NCBI GenBank assembly: GCA_038246645.1
Contig: JBBRVS010000120.1
Coordinates: forward strand, 1-16,382
Length of the DNA: 16,382 nucleotides
Source: JAHCHG01 sp038246645
GTDB taxonomy: Bacteria > Acidobacteriota > Blastocatellia > Pyrinomonadales > Pyrinomonadaceae
Direction: 5' to 3'
Positions 1-6,584 of this stretch are shown in pieces; positions within the stretch are counted from its first letter, which is position 1, and each line of letters opens with the position of its first letter. A program made the translations under genes and the position numbers. The notes under the pieces were generated by a model, which was not told the DNA's origin, searched no databases, and saw nothing but the letters and a program-made list of their open reading frames with translations.

Positions 1-90
1 CCCCCCCGGGCTGGCGGGGGCGCTTCCCCCGCGCGGGCTGTCGTTTGTGCGCCCCCCACACCCCACAGCCGGCGGGATGCCGGCGGTACA
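1..90. repeat. GC-rich palindromic repeat at the left edge
   Basis: The first ~90 bases are far richer in G+C than the flanking gene and contain GCCGGC twice around a short spacer (69-84), plus runs of C and G. The break is sharp near position 90, exactly where similarity of the overlapping ABC ATPase ends. From general knowledge, similar CCGCCGGCATCCCGCCGG words recur as dispersed elements in some acidobacterial genomes. That match is recollection, not a search. It may be an inserted element or the repeat at which an assembly contig ended. Confidence 0.6.
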
Positions 91-639
91 TCTTTCCTTG
101 ACGAGCCGAAAAAGCAACGCTTGATGCGGCAGATCGAGATTCGTCGTCGGTTCATCGAGCAATAAAATGCTTGCTTCGGTCGCTAATGCGCGGGCTAAAA
201 TCACCCGCTGGCGTTCGCCGCCGGACAGCTGATTCATCACGCGGTTTTCGAAATTTTTCAGATCGCAGAGTTCTAGAGAATTCAGCGCAATGCGTAAATC
301 TTTTTCCGTTTCCCAACCGAAATTTCCGCCGTGAGCAAATCTGCCGGACAAGACGAAATCCACAACCTTGACGGGAAATTTCGTTTCGTTTTCCTGCGCG
401 ATGACGGTAATGCGCCGCGCAATCTCGCGCCGCGAATAATTTTCTAAAGGCTTTTCGTCCAATAAAATCGCGCCTTTCATCAACGGCAAAGTCCCGTTCA
501 AAGATTTTAAAAGCGTCGTTTTCCCCGCGCCGTTCGCGCCGACGATCGCCAGAATTTCGCCCGTTTGCAAAGCAAAGGAAATTTCCCTGACAACGTCGCA
601 AACACCGTAACCGATTGTGATGTTTTGAACTTTCAACAT
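1..639 (-). CDS. btuD: Corrinoid (BtuD-like) ABC transporter ATPase, C-terminus replaced or cut off
   Basis: This gene encodes the cytoplasmic ATPase of the corrinoid importer whose other subunits lie just upstream. Reading from the ATG at 639, the Walker A motif GANGAGKT is at residues 34-41, the Q-loop glutamine is near 82, the signature LSGGE is at 138-142, and Walker B with the catalytic glutamate (LLLDEP) is at 159-164. The D-loop (NLD) is at 167-169. After residue 183 the frame enters a GC-rich repeat and stays open to the window edge, encoding a low-complexity Gly/Pro/Ala/Arg tail. The switch histidine (H-loop), expected about 15-25 residues further, is absent, and a normal protein of this family has about 250-260 residues. 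It is therefore either a gene disrupted by a repeat or a contig end lying in a repeat. Family assignment is firm; the substrate is inferred from the riboswitch and neighbours. The start lacks a clear Shine-Dalgarno site. Confidence 0.85.
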   Translation of the reverse strand, partial: MLKVQNITIGYGVCDVVREISFALQTGEILAIVGANGAGKTTLLKSLNGTLPLMKGAILLDEKPLENYSRREIARRITVIAQENETKFPVKVVDFVLSGRFAHGGNFGWETEKDLRIALNSLELCDLKNFENRVMNQLSGGERQRVILARALATEASILLLDEPTTNLDLPHQALLFRLVKERCTAGIPPAVGCGGRTNDSPRGGSAPASPGG

Positions 640-643
640 AATT

Positions 644-741
644 TTTTAACGCACAGACGCGAAGGCGCAAAGGCGCAAACTTAAGAGTTTTTCATTTGTT
701 TTTATACTCATTTTTAAAATCTTTGCTCCTTGGCGTTAAAA
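644..741. repeat. Imperfect inverted repeat between permease and ATPase genes
   Basis: TTTTAACGC (644-652) pairs with GCGTTAAAA (733-741). Partly matching GGCGCAAAG-like words lie just inside. It fills most of the 108-bp gap between the permease stop and the ATPase start. It resembles the other word-based palindromes in this window. It could lower read-through to the last gene of the operon, but it lacks a clean terminator form. Confidence 0.5.
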
Positions 742-747
742 TTCTTC

Positions 748-1728
748 TCAATTTCTTCGTAAAAGATAAATAAACATCGGCGCACCGATCAAAGCCGTGA
801 TCGCGCCGACCGGCAATTCGCGCGGCGCGATTGCCACACGCGCCAGAGTATCGGCGGAAACAACGAAAATCGCGCCTGCCAGAGCGGAAAACGGAATGAC
901 CAAACGATTGTCCGAGCCGATGGCGAGCCGGACGATATGCGGAATTATCAGACCGACATAGCCGACCGAACCGCTTGCCGCAACCGAAGTTCCGACCAAA
1001 AGACTCGACGTGGCAAAAACCGCGAGCCGCGTTTTATTAACTTCTACGCCGAAATCAAACGCATCACGCTCGCCGATCATCATTAAATTTAAAGCGCGGG
1101 CGTTCATCAGTAAAACGATCGTGCCGATGATTACGGCGGCAAAACTCAGATAAAATCCGTTCCACGTGCTTTGCGATAAATCGCCGAGAAGCCAAAACGT
1201 AAAACTCCGAAGTTTTGCCGCATCCAGCAGCGAAGTCAGCAAAACGATGATCGAAGAAAGAAAGGTCGTCACAATTACGCCCGACAGAACCAATCTTTCA
1301 ACACTCATTCCGGCACGCGATTTTGCCATTTGATAAACGACAAAAGTCGCCAGACTCGCACCGGCAAAAGCCATGACGGGACGCGCCAATTCAAATGAGG
1401 CGAAAAACACAAAAGCGAGCATCGTCCCTAACGCCGCGCCGTTTGAAACTCCCAGAAGATACGGTTCTGCCAGAGGATTTCGCAGAAGCGACTGCAAGCT
1501 CGCGCCCGCCAGAGCCAGACTCGCGCCGACGCTCGCGCCGAGCAAGATTCGCGGCAATCTAATGTCAAACAAAATCGCGCTGTCGGATTCGCTCAAATCA
1601 AAAAACGATAATTTTTCACTGCCGAAATATATCGCCAGCAAGAGCGCAGAAATCAACAGAAAAACCAATAAACCGCAGAGACGCCAAGACGCAGAGAATT
1701 TTTTTTTTGTTTTTTTACTTATTTCCAT
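748..1728 (-). CDS. btuC: Corrinoid/iron-siderophore type ABC permease (FecCD/BtuC family)
   Basis: This 326-residue polytopic inner-membrane protein is expected to form the homodimeric channel of the B12-type importer. Family signatures are plain: LPRILLGASVGASLALAG, the NPLAEPYLLGVSNGA segment that contacts the ATPase, and the C-terminal block with GYVGLIIPHIVRL and RELPVGAITALIGAP. About ten hydrophobic segments are visible, the first at about residues 19-36. I chose the ATG at 1728; a TTG two codons earlier (1734) is possible. Neither has a strong Shine-Dalgarno site. Residues about 11-19 (FSASWRLCG) are encoded by one arm of a spacer-type inverted repeat, so the N-terminal tail seems to have absorbed repeat DNA. 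It lies 45 bp downstream of the binding-protein gene. BtuC is preferred over FecC because of the cobalamin riboswitch; sequence alone does not separate them. Confidence 0.88.
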   Translation of the reverse strand: MEISKKTKKKFSASWRLCGLLVFLLISALLLAIYFGSEKLSFFDLSESDSAILFDIRLPRILLGASVGASLALAGASLQSLLRNPLAEPYLLGVSNGAALGTMLAFVFFASFELARPVMAFAGASLATFVVYQMAKSRAGMSVERLVLSGVIVTTFLSSIIVLLTSLLDAAKLRSFTFWLLGDLSQSTWNGFYLSFAAVIIGTIVLLMNARALNLMMIGERDAFDFGVEVNKTRLAVFATSSLLVGTSVAASGSVGYVGLIIPHIVRLAIGSDNRLVIPFSALAGAIFVVSADTLARVAIAPRELPVGAITALIGAPMFIYLLRRN

Positions 1729-1769
1729 TCGCAATCTTTAAAACTCAGCGTTTCCGCGTCTCTGCGGTT
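1671..1769. repeat. Inverted repeat overlapping the permease 5' end
   Basis: AACCGCAGAGACGC (1671-1684) is perfectly repeated in inverse at 1756-1769, with further partial matches inward. The left arm is inside the permease coding sequence and the right arm is in the 45-bp gap before it. The arms are built from CGCAGAG/GACGC words typical of dispersed spacer palindromes. In the operon mRNA it could fold over the permease start region. Confidence 0.6.
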
Positions 1770-1773
1770 AAAA

Positions 1774-2682
1774 TTATTTAAGATTTTCAGAACGCAATTT
1801 CTCCGCGATCTGTTCGAGCGCGTCAACGATGCGCGGCGCGGGGCGCGACAGAATATCGGCGTTTATTTTATAAACTCTGCCGTTTTTGACCGCTTCGGAA
1901 TTCTTAAAAACCTCGTTCGGTTCGTTATTATCCGCACTGTCAGACAAAATAATAACTTCGGGATTTAAGGCAAGCGCGGTTTCTTTGCTGATTTTCGGAT
2001 AGGCGGCTCCAATATCTTTTGTCACCGAAATTCCGCCCGCTTTTTCGATCAGATCAGTCAAAAACGATTCTTTGCCGATAGTGTAAAGCGATTTATCAAT
2101 TTGGACGAAAACTCTTGTTTTTTCGGCTTTTCGCGTTTTTTCTTCAACTGCCGAAACGCGTTTTTTCAAATTTTCGACAGCCTCATTCGCTTTCTCTTTT
2201 TGTCCGAGAATCTCGCCGATCTGAGTGATGCTTTTATAAATATCTGCCAGAGAATTCGGATTTGTGACAAAAACCGTAATTCCCTGACTTTCAAGTGTTT
2301 TGAAAAAAGTTTCGATCTGCGAGGCGGTTGAAACCAGTACGACTTGCGGTTTTAAGGCGATAATATTTTCGATGTTCGGACTGATCGTGTCGCCGACGGT
2401 TTGGATTTTTTCGGCTTCGGGCGGAAAGTTGTCGAAGCTCGTTCTGCCGACGAGTTTTTCGCCCGCGCCGACCGCAAAAACGATTTCCGTCAGATTCGGC
2501 GCTAAGGAGACGACGCGCGTCACGTTTTCGGGAATCTTGACCGCCCGACCCAAATCATCGGTCATTTCACGCATCGGCGCATTGATCTCAGCGGTCGAGT
2601 TTTCGGTTCTGCAACTTGAAAGTGAAAAAACGCAGATAAAAAGAAGCGCGAATAGTTGGTATGTTTTTCTATAATTTTGCAA
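1774..2682 (-). CDS. btuF: Corrinoid-binding lipoprotein of ABC importer (BtuF-like)
   Basis: This protein captures the corrinoid and delivers it to the permease. With the TTG start at 2682 it has 302 residues and a typical lipoprotein signal: a basic n-region (YRK), a hydrophobic core, and the lipobox LSSC with Cys24 as the lipidation site. A periplasmic-binding domain (PF01497 type) follows, with the hallmark stretch RVVSLAPNLTEIVFAVGAG, a GRTSFDNFP segment, TVGDTISPNIENIIALKPQVVL, and a helical lid rich in Lys/Glu. A longer reading from a GTG at 2748 was rejected because its extra 22 codons would be encoded by an intrinsic terminator hairpin and would precede the signal peptide. The start sits immediately after that hairpin, so expression should follow the riboswitch. 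No convincing Shine-Dalgarno site is visible, so the start is moderately certain. Substrate is inferred from the riboswitch. Confidence 0.85.
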   Translation of the reverse strand: MQNYRKTYQLFALLFICVFSLSSCRTENSTAEINAPMREMTDDLGRAVKIPENVTRVVSLAPNLTEIVFAVGAGEKLVGRTSFDNFPPEAEKIQTVGDTISPNIENIIALKPQVVLVSTASQIETFFKTLESQGITVFVTNPNSLADIYKSITQIGEILGQKEKANEAVENLKKRVSAVEEKTRKAEKTRVFVQIDKSLYTIGKESFLTDLIEKAGGISVTKDIGAAYPKISKETALALNPEVIILSDSADNNEPNEVFKNSEAVKNGRVYKINADILSRPAPRIVDALEQIAEKLRSENLK

Positions 2683-2743
2683 AATAAAAAGCCCTGTTTT
2701 TTCTTGCTTCAAAACATCAAAGACAAGACAAACAGGACTTTTT
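2681..2743 (-). terminator. Intrinsic terminator of the cobalamin riboswitch (expression platform)
   Basis: On the minus strand AAAAAGTCCTGTTT (2743-2730) pairs with AAACAGGGCTTTTT (2699-2686). This gives a 14-bp stem with one G-U pair, a 30-nt loop, and a U-rich tail TTTTTATTTT ending at 2681. It lies between the aptamer and the lipoprotein start, as expected of a transcription-attenuating B12 switch. The TTG start of the lipoprotein overlaps the end of the U-tract. Confidence 0.75.
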
Positions 2744-2828
2744 ACCACTCAAGGAGAAAGAGTAAATGAACAATCTATCCAGCCAAACGCTCTGACGCGA
2801 AGCGTAAATTTTGGCTAAAAAACTTTAA

Positions 2829-3045
2829 GCAAGGCTTTCTGACTTTGCCGATTTTGGATTTTAGATTGCCGATTTTGGATTGAAAGAAAAAACAATCCAA
2901 AATCTAAAATCTAAAATCCAAAATCGCTTCACAGTGGCGCGACCGTGCGGGATTTTAACCCGACTTTCCCTCGATTAATAATAACACTTAAAGCGTTTTA
3001 GTCTGAAAAAGAACGACTAATCAAGTTTTCACAACCCGAAATCAA
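2829..3045 (-). promoter_or_regulatory. Cobalamin riboswitch aptamer
   Basis: The minus strand contains the conserved cobalamin core: GGGAA (2970-2966), then CGGGTTAAAATCCCG-like helix sequence, a CGGTCGCG segment and GCCACTGTGA (about 2937-2928). The 3' B12-box-like AGTCAGAAAGCCTTGC is at about 2844-2829. An upstream hairpin TTAGTC/GACTAA sits where the 5' peripheral helix is expected (about 3020-3000). The 5' limit is approximate. The element lies downstream of a promoter and upstream of a terminator and the corrinoid transporter genes. Binding of a cobalamin would be expected to favour termination. The arm between the core and the B12 box is unusually long and repeat-derived (see the hairpin at 2849-2926). 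L5-L13 kissing-loop residues were not resolved. Confidence 0.9.
2849..2926. repeat. Heptad-repeat hairpin inside the riboswitch
   Basis: A 19-nt arm CGATTTTGGATTTTAGATT (2849-2867) pairs perfectly with 2908-2926, and an inner 12-nt arm GATTTTGGATTG (2871-2882) pairs with 2893-2904. The two stems are separated only by GCC and TAA. Each arm is a run of 7-bp units (ATTTTGG, ATTTTAG). It sits between the conserved core and the B12 box, so it forms the variable peripheral arm of the aptamer, which tolerates length change in known examples. Confidence 0.85.
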
Positions 3046-3076
3046 CAAAACGATTTGTTTTAACTTGATGAAAGGC

Positions 3077-3106
3077 AAAGTATCACGCTTTTGGCGAAAA
3101 TGTCAA
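3077..3106 (-). promoter_or_regulatory. Sigma70-like promoter of the B12 operon
   Basis: On the minus strand a perfect -35 TTGACA (3106-3101) is followed after 18 bp by TACTTT (3082-3077), with an overlapping GATACT option at 16 bp. Transcription would start near 3070, some 25 nt before the riboswitch. This is sequence match only. Confidence 0.65.
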
Positions 3107-3134
3107 AAGAATTTCGCTTTTCGGGAAAATGTTC

Positions 3135-3164
3135 TTGAAAAGTGCCGTGCGTTACGGCTATTCT
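3135..3164 (+). promoter_or_regulatory. Possible sigma70-like promoter for glgC
   Basis: TTGAAA (3135-3140) and TATTCT (3159-3164) are separated by 18 bp, divergent from the B12 promoter. This would give a leader of about 220 nt containing the palindrome at 3226-3334. The spacer itself holds a small GCCGT/ACGGC dyad. Weak evidence. Confidence 0.35.
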
Positions 3165-3225
3165 GGAAAGACCGGTTTTATAAAATAAATCAGCTAAAGA
3201 ATGTAAAAAATAAAGTGTAAAGATA

Positions 3226-3334
3226 TAAATTGCCACTAACTTCAGTTAGTGGGCTGTTTGAAAAAAGGTTTTTCGGCTTTAGCCAAACTTACATAAATAA
3301 TATTTACCGACTAACTGAAGTTAGTGGCAATTTA
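3226..3334. repeat. 25-bp perfect inverted repeat with self-complementary arms
   Basis: The arm 3226-3250, with core GCCACTAACTTCAGTTAGT, is repeated in perfect inverse at 3310-3334, across a 59-bp spacer. Each arm can also fold alone (CCACTAAC/GTTAGTGG around TTCA at the left copy), the form expected of two head-to-head REP-like units. No gene is in the spacer. It lies in the presumed leader of glgC. No transposase is nearby. Confidence 0.8.
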
Positions 3335-3390
3335 CAGGCTTTCAAGATGTTCTAAGCTATTTTTACACATTTCTAAATCTATAAAAAATT

Positions 3391-4686
3391 ATGTCGAAAT
3401 ACGGAAATGTTGTGGCGGTAATTTTAGGCGGCGGCGCAGGTTCGCGCCTTTTTCCTTTAACTCGTGAGCGTTCAAAACCCGCGGTTCCGCTCGGCGGAAA
3501 ATACCGTCTGGTTGATGTGCCGATTTCCAACTGCATCAATTCGAATATTACGCAGATCTTTGTTTTGACGCAGTATAATTCGGCATCGCTCAACCGCCAC
3601 ATTTCGCGCACTTACCGTTTTTCTTCATTTTCGACCGGATATGTCGAAGTTCTTGCCGCCGAACAAACCAAAGAAAGTAATGAGTGGTTTCAAGGCACGG
3701 CGGACGCGGTGCGCCAGATGCTTCCGCATTTGCGCGATTGGCGGATTGATACGCTGCTTATTCTCTCCGGCGATCATCTCTACCGGATGGATTACCGCAA
3801 ATTCCTGAAACGCCATTTTGAAACCAATGCCGACGTAACGATTTCCGTCATTCCGAGCAAACGCGAAGATGCGACCGGATTCGGGCTTCTCAAAACCGAT
3901 GATGACGGACGGATTATCGAATTTAAGGAAAAGCCGAAAGGCGACGATCTGGAAGCGATGCGCGTTGATACGACGCGTTTCGGCTTGAGCGCGCAGCAGA
4001 GCGCAGAACGTCCGTTTTTGGCTTCGATGGGAATTTATGTTTTTAATTACAAAAAGCTCGTCGAATTGCTCGAAAACGATAATTCGTGGGTTGATTTCGG
4101 ACGCGAGATAATTCCTGCCGCCATTGAAAACTCTAATGTTCAGGCACATCTTTTTAAAGATTACTGGGAAGACATCGGAACGATCCGCTCATTTTTCGAT
4201 GCCAATCTTGATCTGGCTTCGCGTCTGCCGAAATTTAATTTTTTCAACGCCGATTCGCCGATCTACACGCGCAGCCGTTATCTGCCGCCGTCGAAAATGC
4301 ACGATTGCGATGTCAGCGATTCGATGGTCAGCGAAGGTTGTATTCTAAACGGAGTTTATGCGCGAGGCTCGATTCTGGGCTTAAGAAGCCGCATTGATCC
4401 CGACACGCGCATCGAAAATTCGATCATTATGGGCGCGGATTTTTTTGAAACTTACAAGGAAATCGAAAAAAACGAGAAAAATTCGATTCCGCACATCGGC
4501 ATCGGTTCAAATTCGATCATCCGCCGCGCAATTATTGATAAAAATGTCCGCATCGGCAAAAATGTGCGTCTTCTCAATCAAAACAATATCGAAACGGCTG
4601 ACGATCCCGAAGGGTGTTTCTACATCCGCGAAGGAATTATCCTCATTCCGAAAGGCGCGATTATTCGGGACGGAACGGAGATTTAA
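3391..4686 (+). CDS. glgC: Glucose-1-phosphate adenylyltransferase (ADP-glucose pyrophosphorylase)
   Basis: GlgC makes ADP-glucose from glucose-1-phosphate and ATP, the committed step of bacterial glycogen synthesis, in the cytosol. The 431-residue length is normal. The nucleotidyltransferase domain begins with VVAVILGGGAGSRLFPLT (7-24) and KPAVPLGGKYRLVDVPISNC (29 onward). Further motifs are EWFQGTADAVRQ, SGDHLYRMDY with the metal-binding Asp128, and the substrate-binding FKEKP (178-182). A YWEDIGTIRSFFDANL segment leads into a C-terminal left-handed beta-helix domain with hexapeptide-like turns and ends at KGAIIRDGTEI. The start ATG has no Shine-Dalgarno site; it is the only Met before the nucleotide loop. 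No other glycogen gene is adjacent, so it stands alone. Allosteric effectors cannot be read with confidence. Confidence 0.96.
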   Translation: MSKYGNVVAVILGGGAGSRLFPLTRERSKPAVPLGGKYRLVDVPISNCINSNITQIFVLTQYNSASLNRHISRTYRFSSFSTGYVEVLAAEQTKESNEWFQGTADAVRQMLPHLRDWRIDTLLILSGDHLYRMDYRKFLKRHFETNADVTISVIPSKREDATGFGLLKTDDDGRIIEFKEKPKGDDLEAMRVDTTRFGLSAQQSAERPFLASMGIYVFNYKKLVELLENDNSWVDFGREIIPAAIENSNVQAHLFKDYWEDIGTIRSFFDANLDLASRLPKFNFFNADSPIYTRSRYLPPSKMHDCDVSDSMVSEGCILNGVYARGSILGLRSRIDPDTRIENSIIMGADFFETYKEIEKNEKNSIPHIGIGSNSIIRRAIIDKNVRIGKNVRLLNQNNIETADDPEGCFYIREGIILIPKGAIIRDGTEI

Positions 4687-4828
4687 AGTTTAAAAGTGAA
4701 AAAGCAGAAAAGTGAAAAAGTTTTTTTGGTTTTTGATTTACAGAACCCGGTAAAAATTTTACTCCTTCGAAAGAAAAAAAGTTTATTGAAACCGGATTAA
4801 ACTTTTTCACTCTGACACTTTTAAACTT
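4686..4828. repeat. Imperfect long palindrome after glgC
   Basis: AAGTTTAAAAGTG (4686-4698) is inversely repeated at 4816-4828. Further in, GTGAAAAAGTTT (about 4712-4723) matches an AAACTTTTTCAC word at 4799-4810. The arms are A-rich words iterating AAGTGAAAAAG. It begins at the last base of the glgC stop codon, so it may act as a weak terminator. The rest of this 294-bp spacer holds only possible promoter elements for the nuclease. Confidence 0.6.
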
Positions 4829-4841
4829 CTCTTGTTTTCTG

Positions 4842-4873
4842 TTGCGAAAGTGTTAAAGACGTCTTCCTATAAT
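4842..4873 (+). promoter_or_regulatory. Possible promoter for the secreted nuclease
   Basis: A perfect -10 TATAAT lies at 4868-4873. The best -35 (TTGCGA, 4842-4847) is 20 bp away, longer than ideal. Start would be about 100 nt upstream of the GTG start. Confidence 0.3.
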
Positions 4874-4970
4874 TTTTCATTTCTCAGGTTTTACTCAATA
4901 CTGAAAGCGTATTTTTATGTTGTCTTTATAAGAAAAAAGCTATTTTTAGTAGTTAAATCCCAGATAAAAC

Positions 4971-4983
4971 AGGAGAAAATGTG
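4971..4983 (+). promoter_or_regulatory. Shine-Dalgarno site deciding a GTG start
   Basis: AGGAG (4971-4975) lies 5 nt before GTG (4981-4983). An overlapping ATG at 4979 in another frame meets a stop after a few codons, so GTG is used. This is one of the few strong ribosome sites in the window. Confidence 0.75.
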
Positions 4984-6369
4984 CGAAGAAAACAAATTTT
5001 AATTTATACAAGTATTCTTGTATTTGGCGTGTGGTTTGCATCCGGCTTTTTTACGGCTCAGATGCAGACCACAACTATTTTGAGCGAAGGCTTTGAAGCG
5101 GGCGGAAAAACGGCGTATGCCGCCGCCAATGTCGCTCTCGGTTCGGGCAGCTGGTATATGAATGATGCCTTAAACGGCAACACGACGAGTGATAGAAAAA
5201 CGGGTTCATATTCGGCTCGCGTCCGCAATACGGGAACGATTCGGATGAATTTCAACGTATCGAGCGCGGGAACTTTTTCGGTCAGCCACGCCAAATACGG
5301 TTCGGACGGTTCGAGCAATTGGGAACTCTGGAAATCAACCGACAGCGGTTCGAGCTGGACAAAAGTCGGTTCGACCCAGACGACGAGTTCGACGACTCTG
5401 GCGACCGCCAGTTTTACGATTAATTCAGCATCGGCGCATCGGTTTGAAATCCGCAAAACAAGCGGCGGAAGCAACCGGATAAATTTTGACAGTATTGCGG
5501 TTACGTCTTATTCCGCGTCGACTCCGACGCCGACGCCGACCGCCACGCCGCCCGCGTCAAACAATGTTCATCTGACGATGGGAAATCCGTCGAATGCAGC
5601 GACAAACGTCAATCTGCCGACCAATTATCTGATGGAAAAACCGCAGTACGTTTTGTCGTATCACCGCGATAACGGCAGACCGAATTGGGTTTCGTGGCAT
5701 CTCGCTTCGACCTGGCTCGGATCAACTCCGCGGCAGGACGATTTTCGCTCCGACACGGCTTTGCCGACAGGCTGGTATCGCGTTAAATCAACCGATTTTT
5801 CGGGTTCGGGTTATGACCGCGGACATATGACACCTTCGGGCGATCGTACAAAAACCGTCGCGGATAATTCTTCGACATTTTTGATGACGAATATGATTGC
5901 GCAAGCTCCGAACAATAATCAGCAAAGCTGGGCAACTCTCGAAACATACTGCCGCACTCTGGCAGGTCAGGGAAATGAACTTTATATAATTGCGGGCGGT
6001 TACGGCACGAGCGGCTATATTGCCGGCGGAAATGTTGCCGTTCCGACTTATACCTGGAAAGTGATTATGGTTTTGCCGAGCGGCTCGAACGATGTTTCGC
6101 GCGTGACGACCTCGACGCGCCTGATCGCCGTCGTTGTGCCGAATCAAAACGGCATCAGTTCCGATTGGCGTTCGTTCCGCTACAGCGTTGATTACGTCGA
6201 ATCCTTAACGGGTTACAATTTCTTTTCAAATGTTCCGACTTCGATTCAAAGTTCGATTGAATCTACGGTTGATACACAGCTTATCGAAGATTCGGAAATG
6301 TATCTCGATAAATACGCTCTCGAAGAAATCGAAGCCGAAGCCAATTGGAATAAGAAATGGTTTAAGTAA
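4981..6369 (+). CDS. Secreted DNA/RNA non-specific endonuclease with N-terminal beta-sandwich-like domain
   Basis: This 462-residue protein is a predicted exported nuclease of the Serratia NucA/EndA (beta-beta-alpha metal) family, degrading extracellular DNA and RNA. Residues 1-32 form a signal peptide (MRRKQ, hydrophobic core, cleavage near the Ala/Gln stretch). Residues about 34-180 are Ser/Thr/Gly-rich and start with ILSEGFEAGG, which looks like a small beta-sandwich or adhesion domain. A TPTPTPTATPP linker (about 181-191) follows. The nuclease domain contains YDRGH with catalytic His282, and NNNQQSWATLE where Asn313 and Glu321 have the same spacing as the metal-site Asn119 and Glu127 of Serratia nuclease. 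The C-terminal ~30 residues are acidic and helical. No immunity protein is adjacent, which favours nutrient scavenging or eDNA remodelling over a toxin role. The GTG start is supported by AGGAG at 4971. Confidence 0.9.
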   Translation: MRRKQILIYTSILVFGVWFASGFFTAQMQTTTILSEGFEAGGKTAYAAANVALGSGSWYMNDALNGNTTSDRKTGSYSARVRNTGTIRMNFNVSSAGTFSVSHAKYGSDGSSNWELWKSTDSGSSWTKVGSTQTTSSTTLATASFTINSASAHRFEIRKTSGGSNRINFDSIAVTSYSASTPTPTPTATPPASNNVHLTMGNPSNAATNVNLPTNYLMEKPQYVLSYHRDNGRPNWVSWHLASTWLGSTPRQDDFRSDTALPTGWYRVKSTDFSGSGYDRGHMTPSGDRTKTVADNSSTFLMTNMIAQAPNNNQQSWATLETYCRTLAGQGNELYIIAGGYGTSGYIAGGNVAVPTYTWKVIMVLPSGSNDVSRVTTSTRLIAVVVPNQNGISSDWRSFRYSVDYVESLTGYNFFSNVPTSIQSSIESTVDTQLIEDSEMYLDKYALEEIEAEANWNKKWFK

Positions 6370-6402
6370 ATTTGCAGATTTTTGAATTTGCTTGATTCCA
6401 AT

Positions 6403-6444
6403 AAAAAAGGCGGAAAATGATTTATTCATCTTCCGCTTTTTTTT
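6403..6444. terminator. Intrinsic terminator after the nuclease gene, probably bidirectional
   Basis: AAAAAAGGCGGAAAATGA (6403-6420) pairs nearly completely with TCATCTTCCGCTTTTTTTT (6426-6444) around a short TTTAT loop. There is an A-run on one side and a T-run on the other. It ends the plus-strand nuclease transcript and may stop minus-strand transcription leaving the VWA gene. Confidence 0.85.
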
Positions 6445-6540
6445 AATTTTTCGAAGAATTAAACACGTAAGTAAAAGTAAGCAGATATTTTGACATTAAG
6501 ATTTAAAGCTAAATCTTTGTAAATACTAATTTTATGAAAG

Positions 6541-6575
6541 TCTTTGACTCAAGACTTATGACTCATTACTTATGA
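6541..6575. repeat. Degenerate 7-bp tandem repeat in spacer
   Basis: Five successive heptads (TCTTTGA, CTCAAGA, CTTATGA, CTCATTA, CTTATGA) lie just beyond the stop codon of the VWA gene. They are variants of one unit with strict 7-bp phase. No coding role is seen. It belongs to the heptad tracts found elsewhere in the window, with a different unit. Confidence 0.75.
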
Positions 6576-6584
6576 TTCGTCTGC

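Noticed and set aside
152..670. A 172-codon minus-strand open frame across the ABC ATPase region
   Set aside because: It is rich in Arg/Cys without recognisable domains and lies out of phase with the frame carrying intact Walker A, signature and Walker B motifs.
2683..2748. GTG start at 2748 for the substrate-binding lipoprotein
   Set aside because: The added codons are encoded by the riboswitch terminator hairpin, there is no Shine-Dalgarno site, and they would place a non-signal stretch before the lipoprotein signal peptide.
3226..3334. Insertion sequence bounded by 25-bp terminal inverted repeats
   Set aside because: The 59-bp interior has no open frame and no target duplication is visible; a REP pair or a small non-autonomous element is the most that can be said.
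5521..5555. CGACGC-rich run in the nuclease gene as another dispersed repeat
   Set aside because: It is the codon pattern of the Thr-Pro linker with a 6-bp period, common in such linkers, and not part of the heptad class.
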